Of a DNA stretch of 64,000 nucleotides, positions 17,594-26,537 are shown one piece after another. How positions within the stretch are numbered: the first letter of the stretch is position 1; every line of letters begins with the position of its first letter. The position numbers and the translations under genes are program-made. Source of the DNA: Hymenobacter cavernae (lineage in GTDB: Bacteria; Bacteroidota; Bacteroidia; Cytophagales; Hymenobacteraceae); the NCBI RefSeq assembly GCF_014641455.1, contig NZ_BMHT01000005.1, forward strand, positions 127,357 to 191,356, in the 5' to 3' direction. The notes beneath the pieces are model-generated. The model ran no database searches. It worked only from the letters and a program-made list of their open reading frames with translations, and was not told the origin of the DNA.

Positions 17594-18562
17594 ATGGAAA
17601 CGACGACTACTGATAGCATTGCCGCCTGGGGCGATTCTCTAACGGCGGGCACGGGTGGCACGCCCTACCCTACCTTCCTCACGCAGCTCAGTGGCCGAGC
17701 TGTTTACAACGGCGGTGTCGGTGGTGAAACTTCGGTGCAAATCAAAAACCGCATGTTGGCTGCTACCGACAAACACGCTTGGCCCACCATCATCTGGGCA
17801 GGCCGCAACGATTCTGACCAACGCGAGCAGGTGAAAGCCAATATTGCGGCCATGGTAGAAGCCTTGCCGCACCAGAATTATCTGGTTCTGTCCATTCTGA
17901 ATGGGGCCGGCGAAGGCCGGGGCACGTACGGTTACAACGTAGCGGCTTCGCTGAACGCTGATCTGGCGGCGCTCTACGGCGCGCACTACCTCGATGTGCG
18001 GGCGTACCTGGTTTCGCAGTACAATCCTAGCCTCGCGCAGGACGTAGCCGACCACGAGGCGGACATCCCTCCTACCTCGCTCCGCAGCGACTTTTTACAT
18101 CTGTCTTCGGCTGGCTACGCGTTGGTCGCCAATTACCTACAGGCCAACAGCCGCCTGCTGCTGGGTGAAAATGCCACCATCACCACCACTTCTTCGACGG
18201 TGCTTAACGAGCCCTGTATCCTAGGTAAGATCACCCAGACGGCCATTCATGAGGAGCAAGACCTGGCGGTGTGGCGCTCCACCAACGGCGACACGGTGAC
18301 GCTGGGCAAAGACGCCAACAGCCTCGCTACTTCGGGCACGCTCTACCTCAATGGCGGCAGCAATACGGTACTGCAAGCGGCCAGCACAACGGCCATCGAA
18401 ATAAGCGCTAGTGCCTTGTACGTCAAGCAGAACATTATCCAGGAGCAAGGCGACCTGGAATTCAATAACACGGCAAACGGCGTGATTTTGAAGGCGCCGG
18501 GCGGCGCACGCTACCGCATTACGGTGAGCGACACGGGCAACCTGACGGCAGTAGCTTTGTAG
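17594..18562 (+). CDS. SGNH/GDSL hydrolase fused to a fibre-like beta domain
   Basis: Start taken at the ATG at 17594 (the frame opens at 17495), giving 322 residues without a signal peptide. Residues 1-195 carry the SGNH blocks: GDSLTAG (Asp14, Ser15 nucleophile), the Gly block NGGVGGE, the Asn block WAGRND, and DFLHLSSAGY with the catalytic Asp and His. Residues about 205-322 are rich in Thr, Ser, Asn and Gly and read like phage tail-fibre or adhesin beta repeats (LYLNGGSN, LEFNNTANGVILKAPGG). The fusion suggests an esterase acting on a surface glycan. A terminator follows. Confidence 0.8.
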   Translation: METTTTDSIAAWGDSLTAGTGGTPYPTFLTQLSGRAVYNGGVGGETSVQIKNRMLAATDKHAWPTIIWAGRNDSDQREQVKANIAAMVEALPHQNYLVLSILNGAGEGRGTYGYNVAASLNADLAALYGAHYLDVRAYLVSQYNPSLAQDVADHEADIPPTSLRSDFLHLSSAGYALVANYLQANSRLLLGENATITTTSSTVLNEPCILGKITQTAIHEEQDLAVWRSTNGDTVTLGKDANSLATSGTLYLNGGSNTVLQAASTTAIEISASALYVKQNIIQEQGDLEFNNTANGVILKAPGGARYRITVSDTGNLTAVAL

Positions 18563-18588
18563 CGGCAATAGAGCAGCAACAGCACAAA

Positions 18589-18623
18589 AAAGCCCGGCTT
18601 CTGCGAAAGAGAAGCCGGGCTTT
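18589..18623. terminator. Bidirectional terminator
   Basis: Perfect 13-bp stem AAAGCCCGGCTTC / GAAGCCGGGCTTT with a 9-base loop, flanked by A-run and T-run. It sits between the convergent genes ending at 18562 and 18651. Confidence 0.9.
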
Positions 18624-18650
18624 TTATTAATGCAGCGCTGACAACCTAGG

Positions 18651-19697
18651 TTACAGCGTTGCGATGTCGATTACGAAGCGGTATTTCACATCGCCTTTCA
18701 ACATGCGCTCGTACGCATCGTTGATGTCGGCGATGTTGATCAGCTCGATGTCGGACATGATGTTGTGCTCGGCACAGAAGTCCAGCATTTCCTGCGTTTC
18801 GGCAATGCCCCCGATCAGCGAGCCGGCAATGCGGCGGCGGTTGCTAATCAGATTAAACGCATGAATGTGTGGCGCTTCCGTGGGCACGCCCAGCAGAATC
18901 ATCGTGCCATCGCGGCGCAGCAGGTTCACGTAAGTGACCAGGTCAATCTGGGCCGATACGGTGTTGATGATGAAATCGAAGTAGTTCGCTACGCCTTTCA
19001 GCTGCTCCTCGTCCTTTGTCACCACAAACTTGTGGGCACCTAGGTCTTTGGCGTCGGCTTCCTTGTTGGGCGACGTGCTGAGTACCGTTACTTCGGCGCC
19101 CATGGCGGCGGCCAGTTTCACGGCCATGTGGCCTAGGCCACCTAAACCGAGCACCGCTACGCGGTGACCAGCACCCACTTTCCACTGGCGCAGGGGCGAG
19201 TAGGTCGTGATGCCAGCGCACAGCAGCGGCGCCACGCGGGCCAGATCGAGCTTGTCGGATACTTTCAGCGTGTACTTCTCATCCACCACAATCTGGTTGG
19301 AATAGCCGCCGTAGGTCGGGGCACCGCTCTCGATTTCGCGGCTGTTGTAGGTGCCGATCATGCCGGTGGTTTCGCAGTACTGCTCCAGGCCTTCCTGGCA
19401 GCTGGGGCAGGTACGGCACGAGTCGACCATGCAGCCCACGCCGGCCAGGTCGCCCACTTTAAAGTTCTTTACATGGTCGCCGACTTTGCTGATGCGGCCC
19501 ACGATTTCGTGGCCGGGCACCATTGGGAAGATCGAGCCGCCCCATTCGTCGCGCACCTGGTGCAAATCGGAGTGGCACACGCCACAGAACTGAATGTCAA
19601 TGAGTACGTCGTGAGGACCTACTTCGCGGCGCTCGAAATTAAACGGTGCGAGCGGCACTTTCACGGCTTCGGCCGCGTAGCCTTTTACTGGAATCAT
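18651..19697 (-). CDS. Zinc-dependent NAD(P) alcohol dehydrogenase (YahK/AdhC type)
   Basis: A 348-residue medium-chain dehydrogenase/reductase of the cinnamyl-alcohol dehydrogenase group, likely reducing aldehydes with NADPH. Catalytic zinc ligands are Cys in CGVCHSDLH (about residue 38) and the GHEIVG motif (about residue 60). The structural zinc lobe is CRTCPSCQEGLEQYC (about residues 94-108). The coenzyme fold has GLGGLGHMAVKLA (about 176-188). Monocistronic. Confidence 0.92.
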   Translation of the reverse strand: MIPVKGYAAEAVKVPLAPFNFERREVGPHDVLIDIQFCGVCHSDLHQVRDEWGGSIFPMVPGHEIVGRISKVGDHVKNFKVGDLAGVGCMVDSCRTCPSCQEGLEQYCETTGMIGTYNSREIESGAPTYGGYSNQIVVDEKYTLKVSDKLDLARVAPLLCAGITTYSPLRQWKVGAGHRVAVLGLGGLGHMAVKLAAAMGAEVTVLSTSPNKEADAKDLGAHKFVVTKDEEQLKGVANYFDFIINTVSAQIDLVTYVNLLRRDGTMILLGVPTEAPHIHAFNLISNRRRIAGSLIGGIAETQEMLDFCAEHNIMSDIELINIADINDAYERMLKGDVKYRFVIDIATL

Positions 19698-19967
19698 GAA
19701 TAGAAAGTAAGGTACTTGGTAAGAAAACGCAGTTCTTCTTAACAGCCCGCCGGCCCGGAGGTTTTGACCGGCTCTCCGCTTTGACTAACCTAGGTTAGAA
19801 AACTGCCGCTCTGGTGACCGGCTCTCCGCGCGGGCCTGACGCTGGCCAACCTAGCTTCGGGCGCGTCGATGCTTCTGTTGTTGCGGACCTAAGAATGCAA
19901 ATAGCCAGCTCCCGAAGGTGGCTGGCTATCCGTGCTTTTGAGCCGCTAAAACTTGTAATACAATAGC
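19698..19967. other. 270-base intergenic region with a 14-base direct repeat
   Basis: Holds two copies of GACCGGCTCTCCGC (19766-19779 and 19816-19829), one AACCTAGGTT and one AACCTAGCTT, and a minus-strand terminator stem ATAGCCAGC / GCTGGCTAT (19901-19909, 19921-19929) for the gene at 19968. No gene is seen. Confidence 0.55.
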
Positions 19968-20183
19968 TTAACGTACCAGGAAGCCTTTAGCTTCCCAGGC
20001 TTTTACATTTTGGGCACGCACAAAGCGCGTTTCAATATGGCCCCAGGCATCTTGTTGGTACATCACCACTTTACCGGCTTCGCGGGCCTGCAAAGCAGCC
20101 ATGTGCTCGGCGTGGGATAAAACAGGAGCGGGGGTCGCTTCGACGGTTTTGCGCGTGCGTGCGCGCTTGGTAGTATCTGACAT
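19968..20183 (-). CDS. Small soluble protein, function unknown
   Basis: A 71-residue protein with a basic N-terminus (TTKRARTRKTVEA), then a predicted helix (SHAEHMAALQAREAGKVV) and a C-terminal segment ending FVRAQNVKAWEAKGFLVR. No signal peptide, membrane helix or cysteine. It has its own terminator at 19901-19929 and a 308-base upstream region. I do not recognise a family. Confidence 0.55.
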   Translation of the reverse strand: MSDTTKRARTRKTVEATPAPVLSHAEHMAALQAREAGKVVMYQQDAWGHIETRFVRAQNVKAWEAKGFLVR

Positions 20184-20491
20184 ACGCCAACAACACTACT
20201 TCACCCTAAAAAAATTCGCTCACAACGGAACTTCTTTTTAATTTATTCAAACAAACGTCGCTGGCGGCCATTTTTCGGTAGCTAAAGCAGCGTATTCTTG
20301 GTGCCGAAGGACGGCTCAAATGGTGAATAAAGTCATTACTGACTCTAGCTTCCACCAGCCACTTTTTCCTGTTTAGTTTTTGTAATAAACTCTTTATATA
20401 CAGCTAATAACACCCGGCTTTTTTCGTACCTTATACGCCTGGGTTTCGGCCAGAATATATAAGGTAACCTTGCTTTCCCCACCCGTGTGTT
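20184..20491. other. 308-base divergent promoter region
   Basis: Lies between the small protein (minus) and the universal stress protein (plus). It is more AT-rich than the surrounding genes, especially 20210-20260 and 20370-20420. No ORF or hairpin of note and no -33/-7 pair fits the consensus well. Confidence 0.4.
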
Positions 20492-21340
20492 ATGCAAAAC
20501 ATCCTTGTTCCCACCGATTTTTCTCCGCAGGCGCACAATGCCTTTGAGGTAGCGCTGCAATTGGCACACCGCACCGGCGGACGCCTGATTCTGCTGCACG
20601 TTGTGGATGCGCCCCAGGTTTCGGCGATGGTGACCACCGGCGGTGTGGCCGGCAACTCGTCGATGGAAGGCGTGTATATGGTGCAGCTGCTCCAACGCAC
20701 CAAGCGCCGGATGCACGAGCTGCGCGACGAAGTGGCCGGCAAGTGGCCGGAGGTAGCCGTGGAAGACCGGATTGCTACCGGGTCCGTCGACGAGTCTATC
20801 CTCGACGTTGTCCGCGAGCAGCACATCGACCTGGTAGTGCTAGGCGCTCAGGAACACGCCCCTGGCATTCACCTCTTTACACCTGATTCGCACGCCGAGC
20901 GGCTGGTGCGGCTGGCGCCCTGCCCGGTGCTCACGGTGAAGCACCCTGCGCCCGATTTTGCGGTACGCTCAATTGTCTTTGCATCCGATTTCTCTGAGGA
21001 AGCCGGCCGCGCCATGAATAGCCTGCGCCAGCTCAGCACCGCTTTTCCCAACGCCAAGCTGCACCTGCTCGACGTGGTGACGAGCGCTCATGCGGCCACC
21101 TCAGCCCTCGACCGTATTCATGCGTTTGCTAAACGCCACCAACTAGTCAACTATCACCCCGATGTGTTCACGGCCGGGGAAGTTGGCGAGGGTATTCCGA
21201 CGTATGCCGCCCAAACCCACGCTGACCTGCTGGTGATGCTCACCCACGGTCATACCGGCTTAAGTCATTTGTGGCACAACAACCTGGCCGAACACGTAGC
21301 CGTGCAGGCCGCTACGCCCGTGCTCACGGTGCATACCTAG
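20492..21340 (+). CDS. Universal stress protein, tandem UspA domains
   Basis: Cytoplasmic stress protein with two UspA-like Rossmann domains in 282 residues. Domain 1 begins MQNILVPTDFS and ends CPVLTVK (about residue 152). Domain 2 begins SIVFASDFS (about 160) and ends TPVLTV. The nucleotide loop G-x2-G-x9-G(S/T) is degenerate in both halves; the second has GHTGLSHLWHNNLAE. Whether ATP binds is unclear. It converges on another double-domain universal stress protein at 21383, leaving only 42 bases between them. Confidence 0.9.
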   Translation: MQNILVPTDFSPQAHNAFEVALQLAHRTGGRLILLHVVDAPQVSAMVTTGGVAGNSSMEGVYMVQLLQRTKRRMHELRDEVAGKWPEVAVEDRIATGSVDESILDVVREQHIDLVVLGAQEHAPGIHLFTPDSHAERLVRLAPCPVLTVKHPAPDFAVRSIVFASDFSEEAGRAMNSLRQLSTAFPNAKLHLLDVVTSAHAATSALDRIHAFAKRHQLVNYHPDVFTAGEVGEGIPTYAAQTHADLLVMLTHGHTGLSHLWHNNLAEHVAVQAATPVLTVHT

Positions 21341-21382
21341 GTTTATAGAAAATTAATAATCAGCTGATTATTATGCTATGCG

Positions 21383-22222
21383 CTACCTCTGGGTTTTGGC
21401 CGAATCGGTGGCGGACAGCACCAGCACCGGCACCGGACTATGCAGCACCAGCCGGGCCGTGACGCTGCGGTGAAACAGCCGCCCCAATAGAGTATGCGGC
21501 CGGGCAATAACCACCAACAGATCAGCCTGCTGCTCCCGAACGGCATCCATAAGCCCCTCCGCCGGCTCGGCCTGGCATACGTGGCAGGTGTGCACCGCTG
21601 GCAAGTCGCGCGTGAGGCCCGTGTGCTCCACCGATTCGCGGGCTTGCTGAGCCGTGTGCCGGGTCGCCGATTCGGTGACGTGCACCACGGTCAGCTCGGC
21701 GTGCAAGGCACTCAGCAAGTGGCGCATAGCATCCACATCGGACGCGCCCAGGCTGAACTTGCCGCCGTCGGCGGCCAACGCCACGCGTTTTGGAGGCGTC
21801 GTGGCGGGTGCGGCCGGCGGCACCACCAGTAGCGGATATGGACTGGTGCGCAGCAGATTCAGGGCCGTAGTCGTCACCAGCTCGTCGGGCGTGGGCGAAT
21901 CCTGCGGCCGGCTCAGCACAATTAGGGCCGGGTGGTGGCGCTCCACCGCATCGCGTACTACGTCTTCCACCTGCCCTACGCCTAGCTCCGCCACTACCGG
22001 CACTGCCAGCTGACGGGTGAGGCTGTTCAGGGCCAACGTCATATCCTCGGGACCTAGGTTCGACAGCTTGCCGGTGAAGCGCTCCGGGTCGAGCAGGGAG
22101 GCGCGGTGCACATGCAGGAGCACCAGCCGAGCGCCCAGCGGCTCCGCCAGGTTGGTGGCATAATCCAGCGCCCGGTTGGCACCCGCAAAAAAGTCGGTCA
22201 GGATAAGCAGGTTTGGAGCCAT
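21383..22222 (-). CDS. Universal stress protein, tandem UspA domains
   Basis: Second double UspA protein, 279 residues. It begins APNLLILTDFFAGANRAL; the domain boundary is near residue 140 (RVALAADGG), and it ends SPVLHSPVPVLVLS-like. The C-terminal loop ARPHTLLGRLFHRSVTARLV replaces the usual Gly-rich ATP loop. It is diverged from the convergent neighbour, so this is not a recent duplication. It has its own promoter upstream of 22222. Confidence 0.88.
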   Translation of the reverse strand: MAPNLLILTDFFAGANRALDYATNLAEPLGARLVLLHVHRASLLDPERFTGKLSNLGPEDMTLALNSLTRQLAVPVVAELGVGQVEDVVRDAVERHHPALIVLSRPQDSPTPDELVTTTALNLLRTSPYPLLVVPPAAPATTPPKRVALAADGGKFSLGASDVDAMRHLLSALHAELTVVHVTESATRHTAQQARESVEHTGLTRDLPAVHTCHVCQAEPAEGLMDAVREQQADLLVVIARPHTLLGRLFHRSVTARLVLHSPVPVLVLSATDSAKTQR

Positions 22223-22364
22223 AGCTGAGTGAAAGGTTAGATAACAAGTAAATATAACCTGATTTCTAACCCGTTATACCTGCATTCAATCAGGAAAAAG
22301 CCCGATTTTAATCAGCTTTCCACGCCAACGCTGCCGCCGTAAAACCTAGGTTCTTGGCCGCTCA

Positions 22365-23249
22365 CTACTGCACATCGAGCACCTCATGCACCAGTTCCCA
22401 GCTGTGCTTCGCCCCGCGTTTCCAGATGCGCAGAAACGGGCCCTTTTTGCGCTCTATTTCGCTGTAGCCATACGTAAAACCTAGGTCGCCGGAGGTAGCC
22501 ACCACAGCGCGAAGCGGCGTGTAAGTAGCTGGCTGCGTCTGAGTAGCAGCAAAAGCCGTAGCCGCTGGCCCCACGTAAGGCAAACTGCCGGCGCGGTAGA
22601 GCCGCACGGCGCGGGTGGTGGATAGTACCGATTTGTAGGCCGCTTGCTGCGACTGCGTGGCGGCTATCTTGTCCAACGCTTGTTCCGCGTTCAGCAGCTC
22701 TCGGCGGCGGGCGGCAGTGTCGGCTGCTATGGCCGTTCGGGCCGGAAGCGCTTCAAAAGGCAGCAGCGCCGCCGTTTGGGGCGGCACATTAGGCGCCGGA
22801 TACGAGATACCTACGTCAGCTACTACCTTCCACTCGCCGGTGCTGGTTTTGCGCCAGATGCTGGTGTATTGCCCAAAGCCCGCGGGTGCCGCGGTGGCGC
22901 GTGGGCGCACTTCAAAAGGGCCGGTGGTGTAGCCAAAATCGCCGGACGCGGCAATGTCGGCGTACACAGGCTGCCAGGAAAGTACGGTGGGCTGCTCGGG
23001 CACTTGCTCGTACACCGGCTTGCCCAACCGGAAGCGGCCCTGCGCAACTACCAGCGCCTCGTCGGCCAGAAAGCGCGTGAAGCCGGCCCGAATGCCATGC
23101 TTGCCGGTAAAGTCCGAAAATGCCCGCTCGGACGCCACTAAGCTCTGGTAATCAGCAGCTATAGTAGCCGGACCGAGTGCAGCGCGCCACCACGGTGCCC
23201 CCAGGTAGCTGGTGCCAGCAAGCACCAGCGTTGCAAAGAATTTGTTCAT
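22365..23249 (-). CDS. Secreted protein with two SnoaL/DUF4440-like (NTF2-fold) domains
   Basis: A 294-residue exported protein with an N-terminal hydrophobic segment (KFFATLVLAGTSYLG). Two copies of an NTF2-like domain are visible: SLVASERAFSDFTGKHG to about residue 150, and ELLNAEQALDKIAATQS to the C-terminus. Each ends in a GDFGYTTG / GDLGFTYGYSE turn followed by a Trp-rich strand (SIWRK, RIWKRG) and WKVVADV / WELVHEV. This is the pattern of the DUF4440/SnoaL-like family. Function is unknown; such domains bind small ligands. Confidence 0.75.
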   Translation of the reverse strand: MNKFFATLVLAGTSYLGAPWWRAALGPATIAADYQSLVASERAFSDFTGKHGIRAGFTRFLADEALVVAQGRFRLGKPVYEQVPEQPTVLSWQPVYADIAASGDFGYTTGPFEVRPRATAAPAGFGQYTSIWRKTSTGEWKVVADVGISYPAPNVPPQTAALLPFEALPARTAIAADTAARRRELLNAEQALDKIAATQSQQAAYKSVLSTTRAVRLYRAGSLPYVGPAATAFAATQTQPATYTPLRAVVATSGDLGFTYGYSEIERKKGPFLRIWKRGAKHSWELVHEVLDVQ

Positions 23250-23592
23250 CGGAAAGAAGGTAAGTGCGTGAGCGCCGCCCGCAACCTAGCTTTTGCCAGA
23301 GCTCTGACGACGAATTGGCCTGCAAGTTCTCGGTGGCGGCGGCCCGCGAAAAGGCGAAAACGACGAGTTGAGGAAAGTGCCGCTTCAAGTCTGTTTTTCC
23401 GGGTTTCAGCGGCGAGCGAGCCCAGGCAGCAGTGCCCGCTCGTGCTGAGCGGTGCGGCGCACCTTTAGGCTACGCGGCGACAGTTGAAGCGCGCTTTTCC
23501 TCAACTCAACCTAGCCTTCAGGTAAACTAAACAAGCCAGACTTTCGCGGCACCTAGGCTGGCTGCTATATTTGGTAAAGAAGACGTACGCTC
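23250..23592. other. 343-base divergent region with the LytS promoter
   Basis: Between the SnoaL-like gene and the sensor kinase. It has two CTAG palindromes (ACCTAGCT at about 23285 and ACCTAGGC at about 23551) and the promoter described separately. No gene is seen. Confidence 0.5.
23542..23573 (+). promoter_or_regulatory. Bacteroidota-type promoter of the LytS/LytTR operon
   Basis: -33 element TTTC (23542-23545, consensus TTTG) and -7 element TATATTTG (23566-23573, exact TAnnTTTG) separated by 20 bases, the usual spacing for the primary sigma factor of Bacteroidota. The start codon is at 23593. The spacer holds one CCTAGG. Confidence 0.75.
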
Positions 23593-24630
23593 ATGCAACC
23601 TCAACGCGCAGAACAACTTGACGACCGCTGGATTCGGCTAGGCGGCATTGCCTTTTTCGTGTTGCTGGCCGGTTACACCTACAAAGCGTATGAGGATCCC
23701 TTTAGCCTTGCCACGGCCAAGCTGCTGCTGGAATCCATCGTGAATTCTACCGCCACCTGGGAGGCCGACCGATGGATTTTAGTCCGGTTTCAGCGCAAGT
23801 ATCCGTCGCTCCCCCAGGCCCGCAAGCGGCTGCTCTTGGCTATTCCGCTGTGCTGGCTTGTCAACGTGCTGCTGGACTGGCTGGTCATGTGGGTCGTGAA
23901 TATCACGCACTTCCGTCCGCCGTATTCGGAAGCCGTGTTCCTCCAAACTATTACCAGCGGCCTGATTATCGCCTTTCTGATTACGGGTATTCAGGAGGCT
24001 GTGTACTACTTCGCGCGCCTGCTTCAGGCCGAAAGAGAAACGGAGCAGCTCAAAAAGGAAAACCTTCAGACCCAGCTCGATAGCCTCAAGCAGCAGGTCA
24101 ATCCGCACTTCCTGTTCAATAGCCTCAATACCCTTTCCTACCTCATCGGCGAAGACGCGGAGAAGGCGGAGGAGTTTTTGGATGAGATGTGCAAAGTATA
24201 CCGCTACCTGCTGCGCAACAACGAAAACGAGCTGACCAACCTAGCTACCGAGCTGCAATTTATCCGCTCCTATTTCCACCTGCTGAAAACCCGCTACGGC
24301 GACAATCTGCACCTGAACCTAGCTATTGAGCCCTGCTACGAGCAAAGCCTGCTGCCCTCCCTCACGCTACAGCTGCTGGTGGAAAACGCAGTAAAACACA
24401 ACGTTATCCACAAAGATTATCCCCTGACGGTGCACATCAGCACGCAGCCCAATGGGCAGCTGCTGGTGAAAAACAACCTGCAAAAGAAGGTGCAGAATGT
24501 GTCCTCCAATCAGGTCGGCCTCAGCAACATTGCCAGCAAATTCAACCTGCTCAAGCAGCCCGAAATCGAGGTTACCCAGACCGAAACCGAGTTCATGGTC
24601 AGCGTGCCGCTCATCCAGCCCAGCCACTGA
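23593..24630 (+). CDS. LytS-family sensor histidine kinase
   Basis: A 345-residue membrane kinase. Three to four hydrophobic helices fill residues 15-150 (IRLGGIAFFVLLAGYTY, LLAIPLCWLVNVLLDWLV, SGLIIAFLITGIQEAVYYF), followed by a short coiled coil. The His_kinase domain has the phospho-acceptor His172 in QVNPHFLFNSLNTLSYLIG, and an HATPase region with LLVENAVKHNV (N box) and a reduced Gly region near VGLSNIASKF. No extracellular sensor domain is seen. The partner response regulator begins 39 bases downstream. Confidence 0.93.
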   Translation: MQPQRAEQLDDRWIRLGGIAFFVLLAGYTYKAYEDPFSLATAKLLLESIVNSTATWEADRWILVRFQRKYPSLPQARKRLLLAIPLCWLVNVLLDWLVMWVVNITHFRPPYSEAVFLQTITSGLIIAFLITGIQEAVYYFARLLQAERETEQLKKENLQTQLDSLKQQVNPHFLFNSLNTLSYLIGEDAEKAEEFLDEMCKVYRYLLRNNENELTNLATELQFIRSYFHLLKTRYGDNLHLNLAIEPCYEQSLLPSLTLQLLVENAVKHNVIHKDYPLTVHISTQPNGQLLVKNNLQKKVQNVSSNQVGLSNIASKFNLLKQPEIEVTQTETEFMVSVPLIQPSH

Positions 24631-24669
24631 TTTTCTATTGTCGACCCTAGGTTTTACGCGCTTACTCCC

Positions 24670-25446
24670 ATGAAAATCCTGATCGTTGAAGACGAAGAAA
24701 TGGCCGTTAAGAAGCTCACCAAAACGCTCACGGCCGTGGAGCCGGCGGCCGAAGTAGTAGGTGTGGCTGGCAGTATTCGCGAAACGGTGGCTTGGCTGAA
24801 AGCGCACCCGGCGCCCGAATTGATCCTGATGGACATTGAGCTGGCCGACGGGCAAAGCTTCCAGATCTTCGAGGAAACGGAGGTGAAAAGCACCGTCGTG
24901 TTCACCACTTCCTACGACGAATACGCCATTAAAGCCTTCAAAGTCAACAGCATCGACTACCTGCTCAAGCCCATTCAGAAAGACGACCTGCGGGCGGCGC
25001 TGAATAAGTTTTCAACCGTCAAGTCGCTCTACCAAAGCGCCGCGGCCGAGCCCGCGCTCAACGTGAGCAGCCTGATCCGGGAGCTACAACAGCTTCAGCC
25101 GAAGGAGTACCGCCAGCGGTTTCTGGTGCAGTATGCGCAGAAGCTGATTTCGGTGGAAATCCAGCAGATTGCCTACTTTTTCAGCGACGAGCGCCTGAAC
25201 CTGTTCCGGACCTTCGACGGCAAGAAAATGGCGGTCGACTACTCGCTCGACGAGTTGGAAGCCATGCTCGATCCGAGCCGTTTTTTTCGCGTGAGCCGGT
25301 CGTTTCTGGTTTCCGTTGGCAGCGTAGACCAGATTCAGCCGTATTTCGGCAATCGCATTGCCTTGCAGCTCAAGCCCGCCATCGACCGGGAAGTGGTAGT
25401 GAGCCGGGAAAAGCTGACGCCGTTTAAGACCTGGATGGGCAAGTAG
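24670..25446 (+). CDS. LytTR-family response regulator
   Basis: A 258-residue response regulator. Receiver domain: acidic pocket VEDEE, phospho-acceptor Asp55 in LILMDIELADG, conserved Thr and Tyr (VFTTSYDEYAIKAF) and Lys in YLLKPI. The LytTR DNA-binding domain covers about residues 155-255, with FFSDERLNLFRTFDGKK and RFFRVSRSFLVSVGSVDQI. It pairs with the kinase upstream. The target is not shown. Confidence 0.94.
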   Translation: MKILIVEDEEMAVKKLTKTLTAVEPAAEVVGVAGSIRETVAWLKAHPAPELILMDIELADGQSFQIFEETEVKSTVVFTTSYDEYAIKAFKVNSIDYLLKPIQKDDLRAALNKFSTVKSLYQSAAAEPALNVSSLIRELQQLQPKEYRQRFLVQYAQKLISVEIQQIAYFFSDERLNLFRTFDGKKMAVDYSLDELEAMLDPSRFFRVSRSFLVSVGSVDQIQPYFGNRIALQLKPAIDREVVVSREKLTPFKTWMGK

Positions 25447-25786
25447 CACGCGCGCAGCAATTCCAGATTATCTGCCGGCGTGTCGCTACCTAGGTCGTTA
25501 GGCCAAAAAGTTATAATTAAAAACCAGAACCGGCCAGCGTTTCGAGCACTGTCGAGGTTCCAACAGTAGTATCTTTGGGCGTTGTTCCGTTGTTTCGTTA
25601 GTGGGGTCAGAGCTGCTCCTGGCCCTGCTTTTTTTGCCCGGTTCCAGGTGCGCTTATGCACAGCTCACCCATTCCCGGAACACCTACCTAGGTGCCAGAG
25701 GCTCGCCGGTTTTCCAACCTAGCTTCTCGCAGCACAGCCGGAACCTGGCCTGAAGCCTAATTGCCATCCGGGCTCTACAAATTCTT
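25447..25786. other. 340-base region before the esterase remnant
   Basis: Contains a -7-like TATCTTTG at 25570-25577 without a well-spaced -33, and two ACCTAGGT copies (about 25490 and 25688). The 5' end of the decayed esterase would be expected here but no homologous translation is recognisable. Confidence 0.4.
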
Positions 25787-26469
25787 TTGTCAGGCAAGCT
25801 GGTTTCGCTGAACGCGGCCATTATTCTGCTGGCCGACTACCATCGGCACCCGCAAAGGCACTACCCCGTTCTCTTCACAGTGAGCGGCTACGGCGTTGAT
25901 TATCAGCATTATTCACACTCGATGAGCACGGATACGCTGCCCGCCATGCCGATAGACACGCTGGCGTGCATTCGCGTGTATCTGGATGGCGATTGTTCGC
26001 TGGGTCATAGCGTGTACGCTAATAGCGACAACCACGGACCGGTTGGCGATGCCTTTGTCACGGAATTTCTGCCGTTGCTCGACCAGCAATACCGCACCAA
26101 CGGTGGGCGTGTTACTCTCGGGTTTTTGAGCACTGGAAGCGCTACGATATGACGCAGTACATCATCGGGCACTGGGCGCAGCTCAAGCCGGACCTGAACG
26201 GCAAGCTCCGGATTTCGGTGGGTAATGAAGATACGTACTATCTGAATCTTCCGGTGATGCTGATGGAGAAGGAAATGAAAAAGCCAGGTGCCAACATGCC
26301 GTTCGCCTATTATCCGGGCACCCACTTTACCGTCGCCACCCCCGACTACCGCAAAGCAGAAATCATGAGGCTGAAGCAAATGTATCTGCGGTGGCTTGCT
26401 CAGCACCTGGCGGCGCAACCCTTGCTATTACACACTGATATTCTGATCATTATGTACCATACCCACTAG
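25787..26469 (+). pseudogene. Decayed esterase (enterochelin-esterase-like alpha/beta hydrolase)
   Basis: Two reading frames together read like one putative esterase (PF00756-type). Frame 1 (25787-26152) gives HYPVLFTVSGYGVDYQHYS, then GPVGDAFVTEFLPLLDQQY and breaks at RTNGGRV, just where the nucleophile elbow (GHSxGG) should follow. Frame 2 (26149-26469) resumes with QYIIGHWAQLKPDLNGKLRI, GNEDTYYLNLPV and the His-containing YYPGTHFTV. The 5' end and the segment with the catalytic Ser are missing. Therefore it is a pseudogene with at least one internal deletion and frameshift. Confidence 0.75.
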
Positions 26470-26537
26470 CCCAGCCCAACGGCAGCACGCTTCATCGCCG
26501 AACACGTGAGCCGCGGGGCTAGGTTTAAACGATTGTC

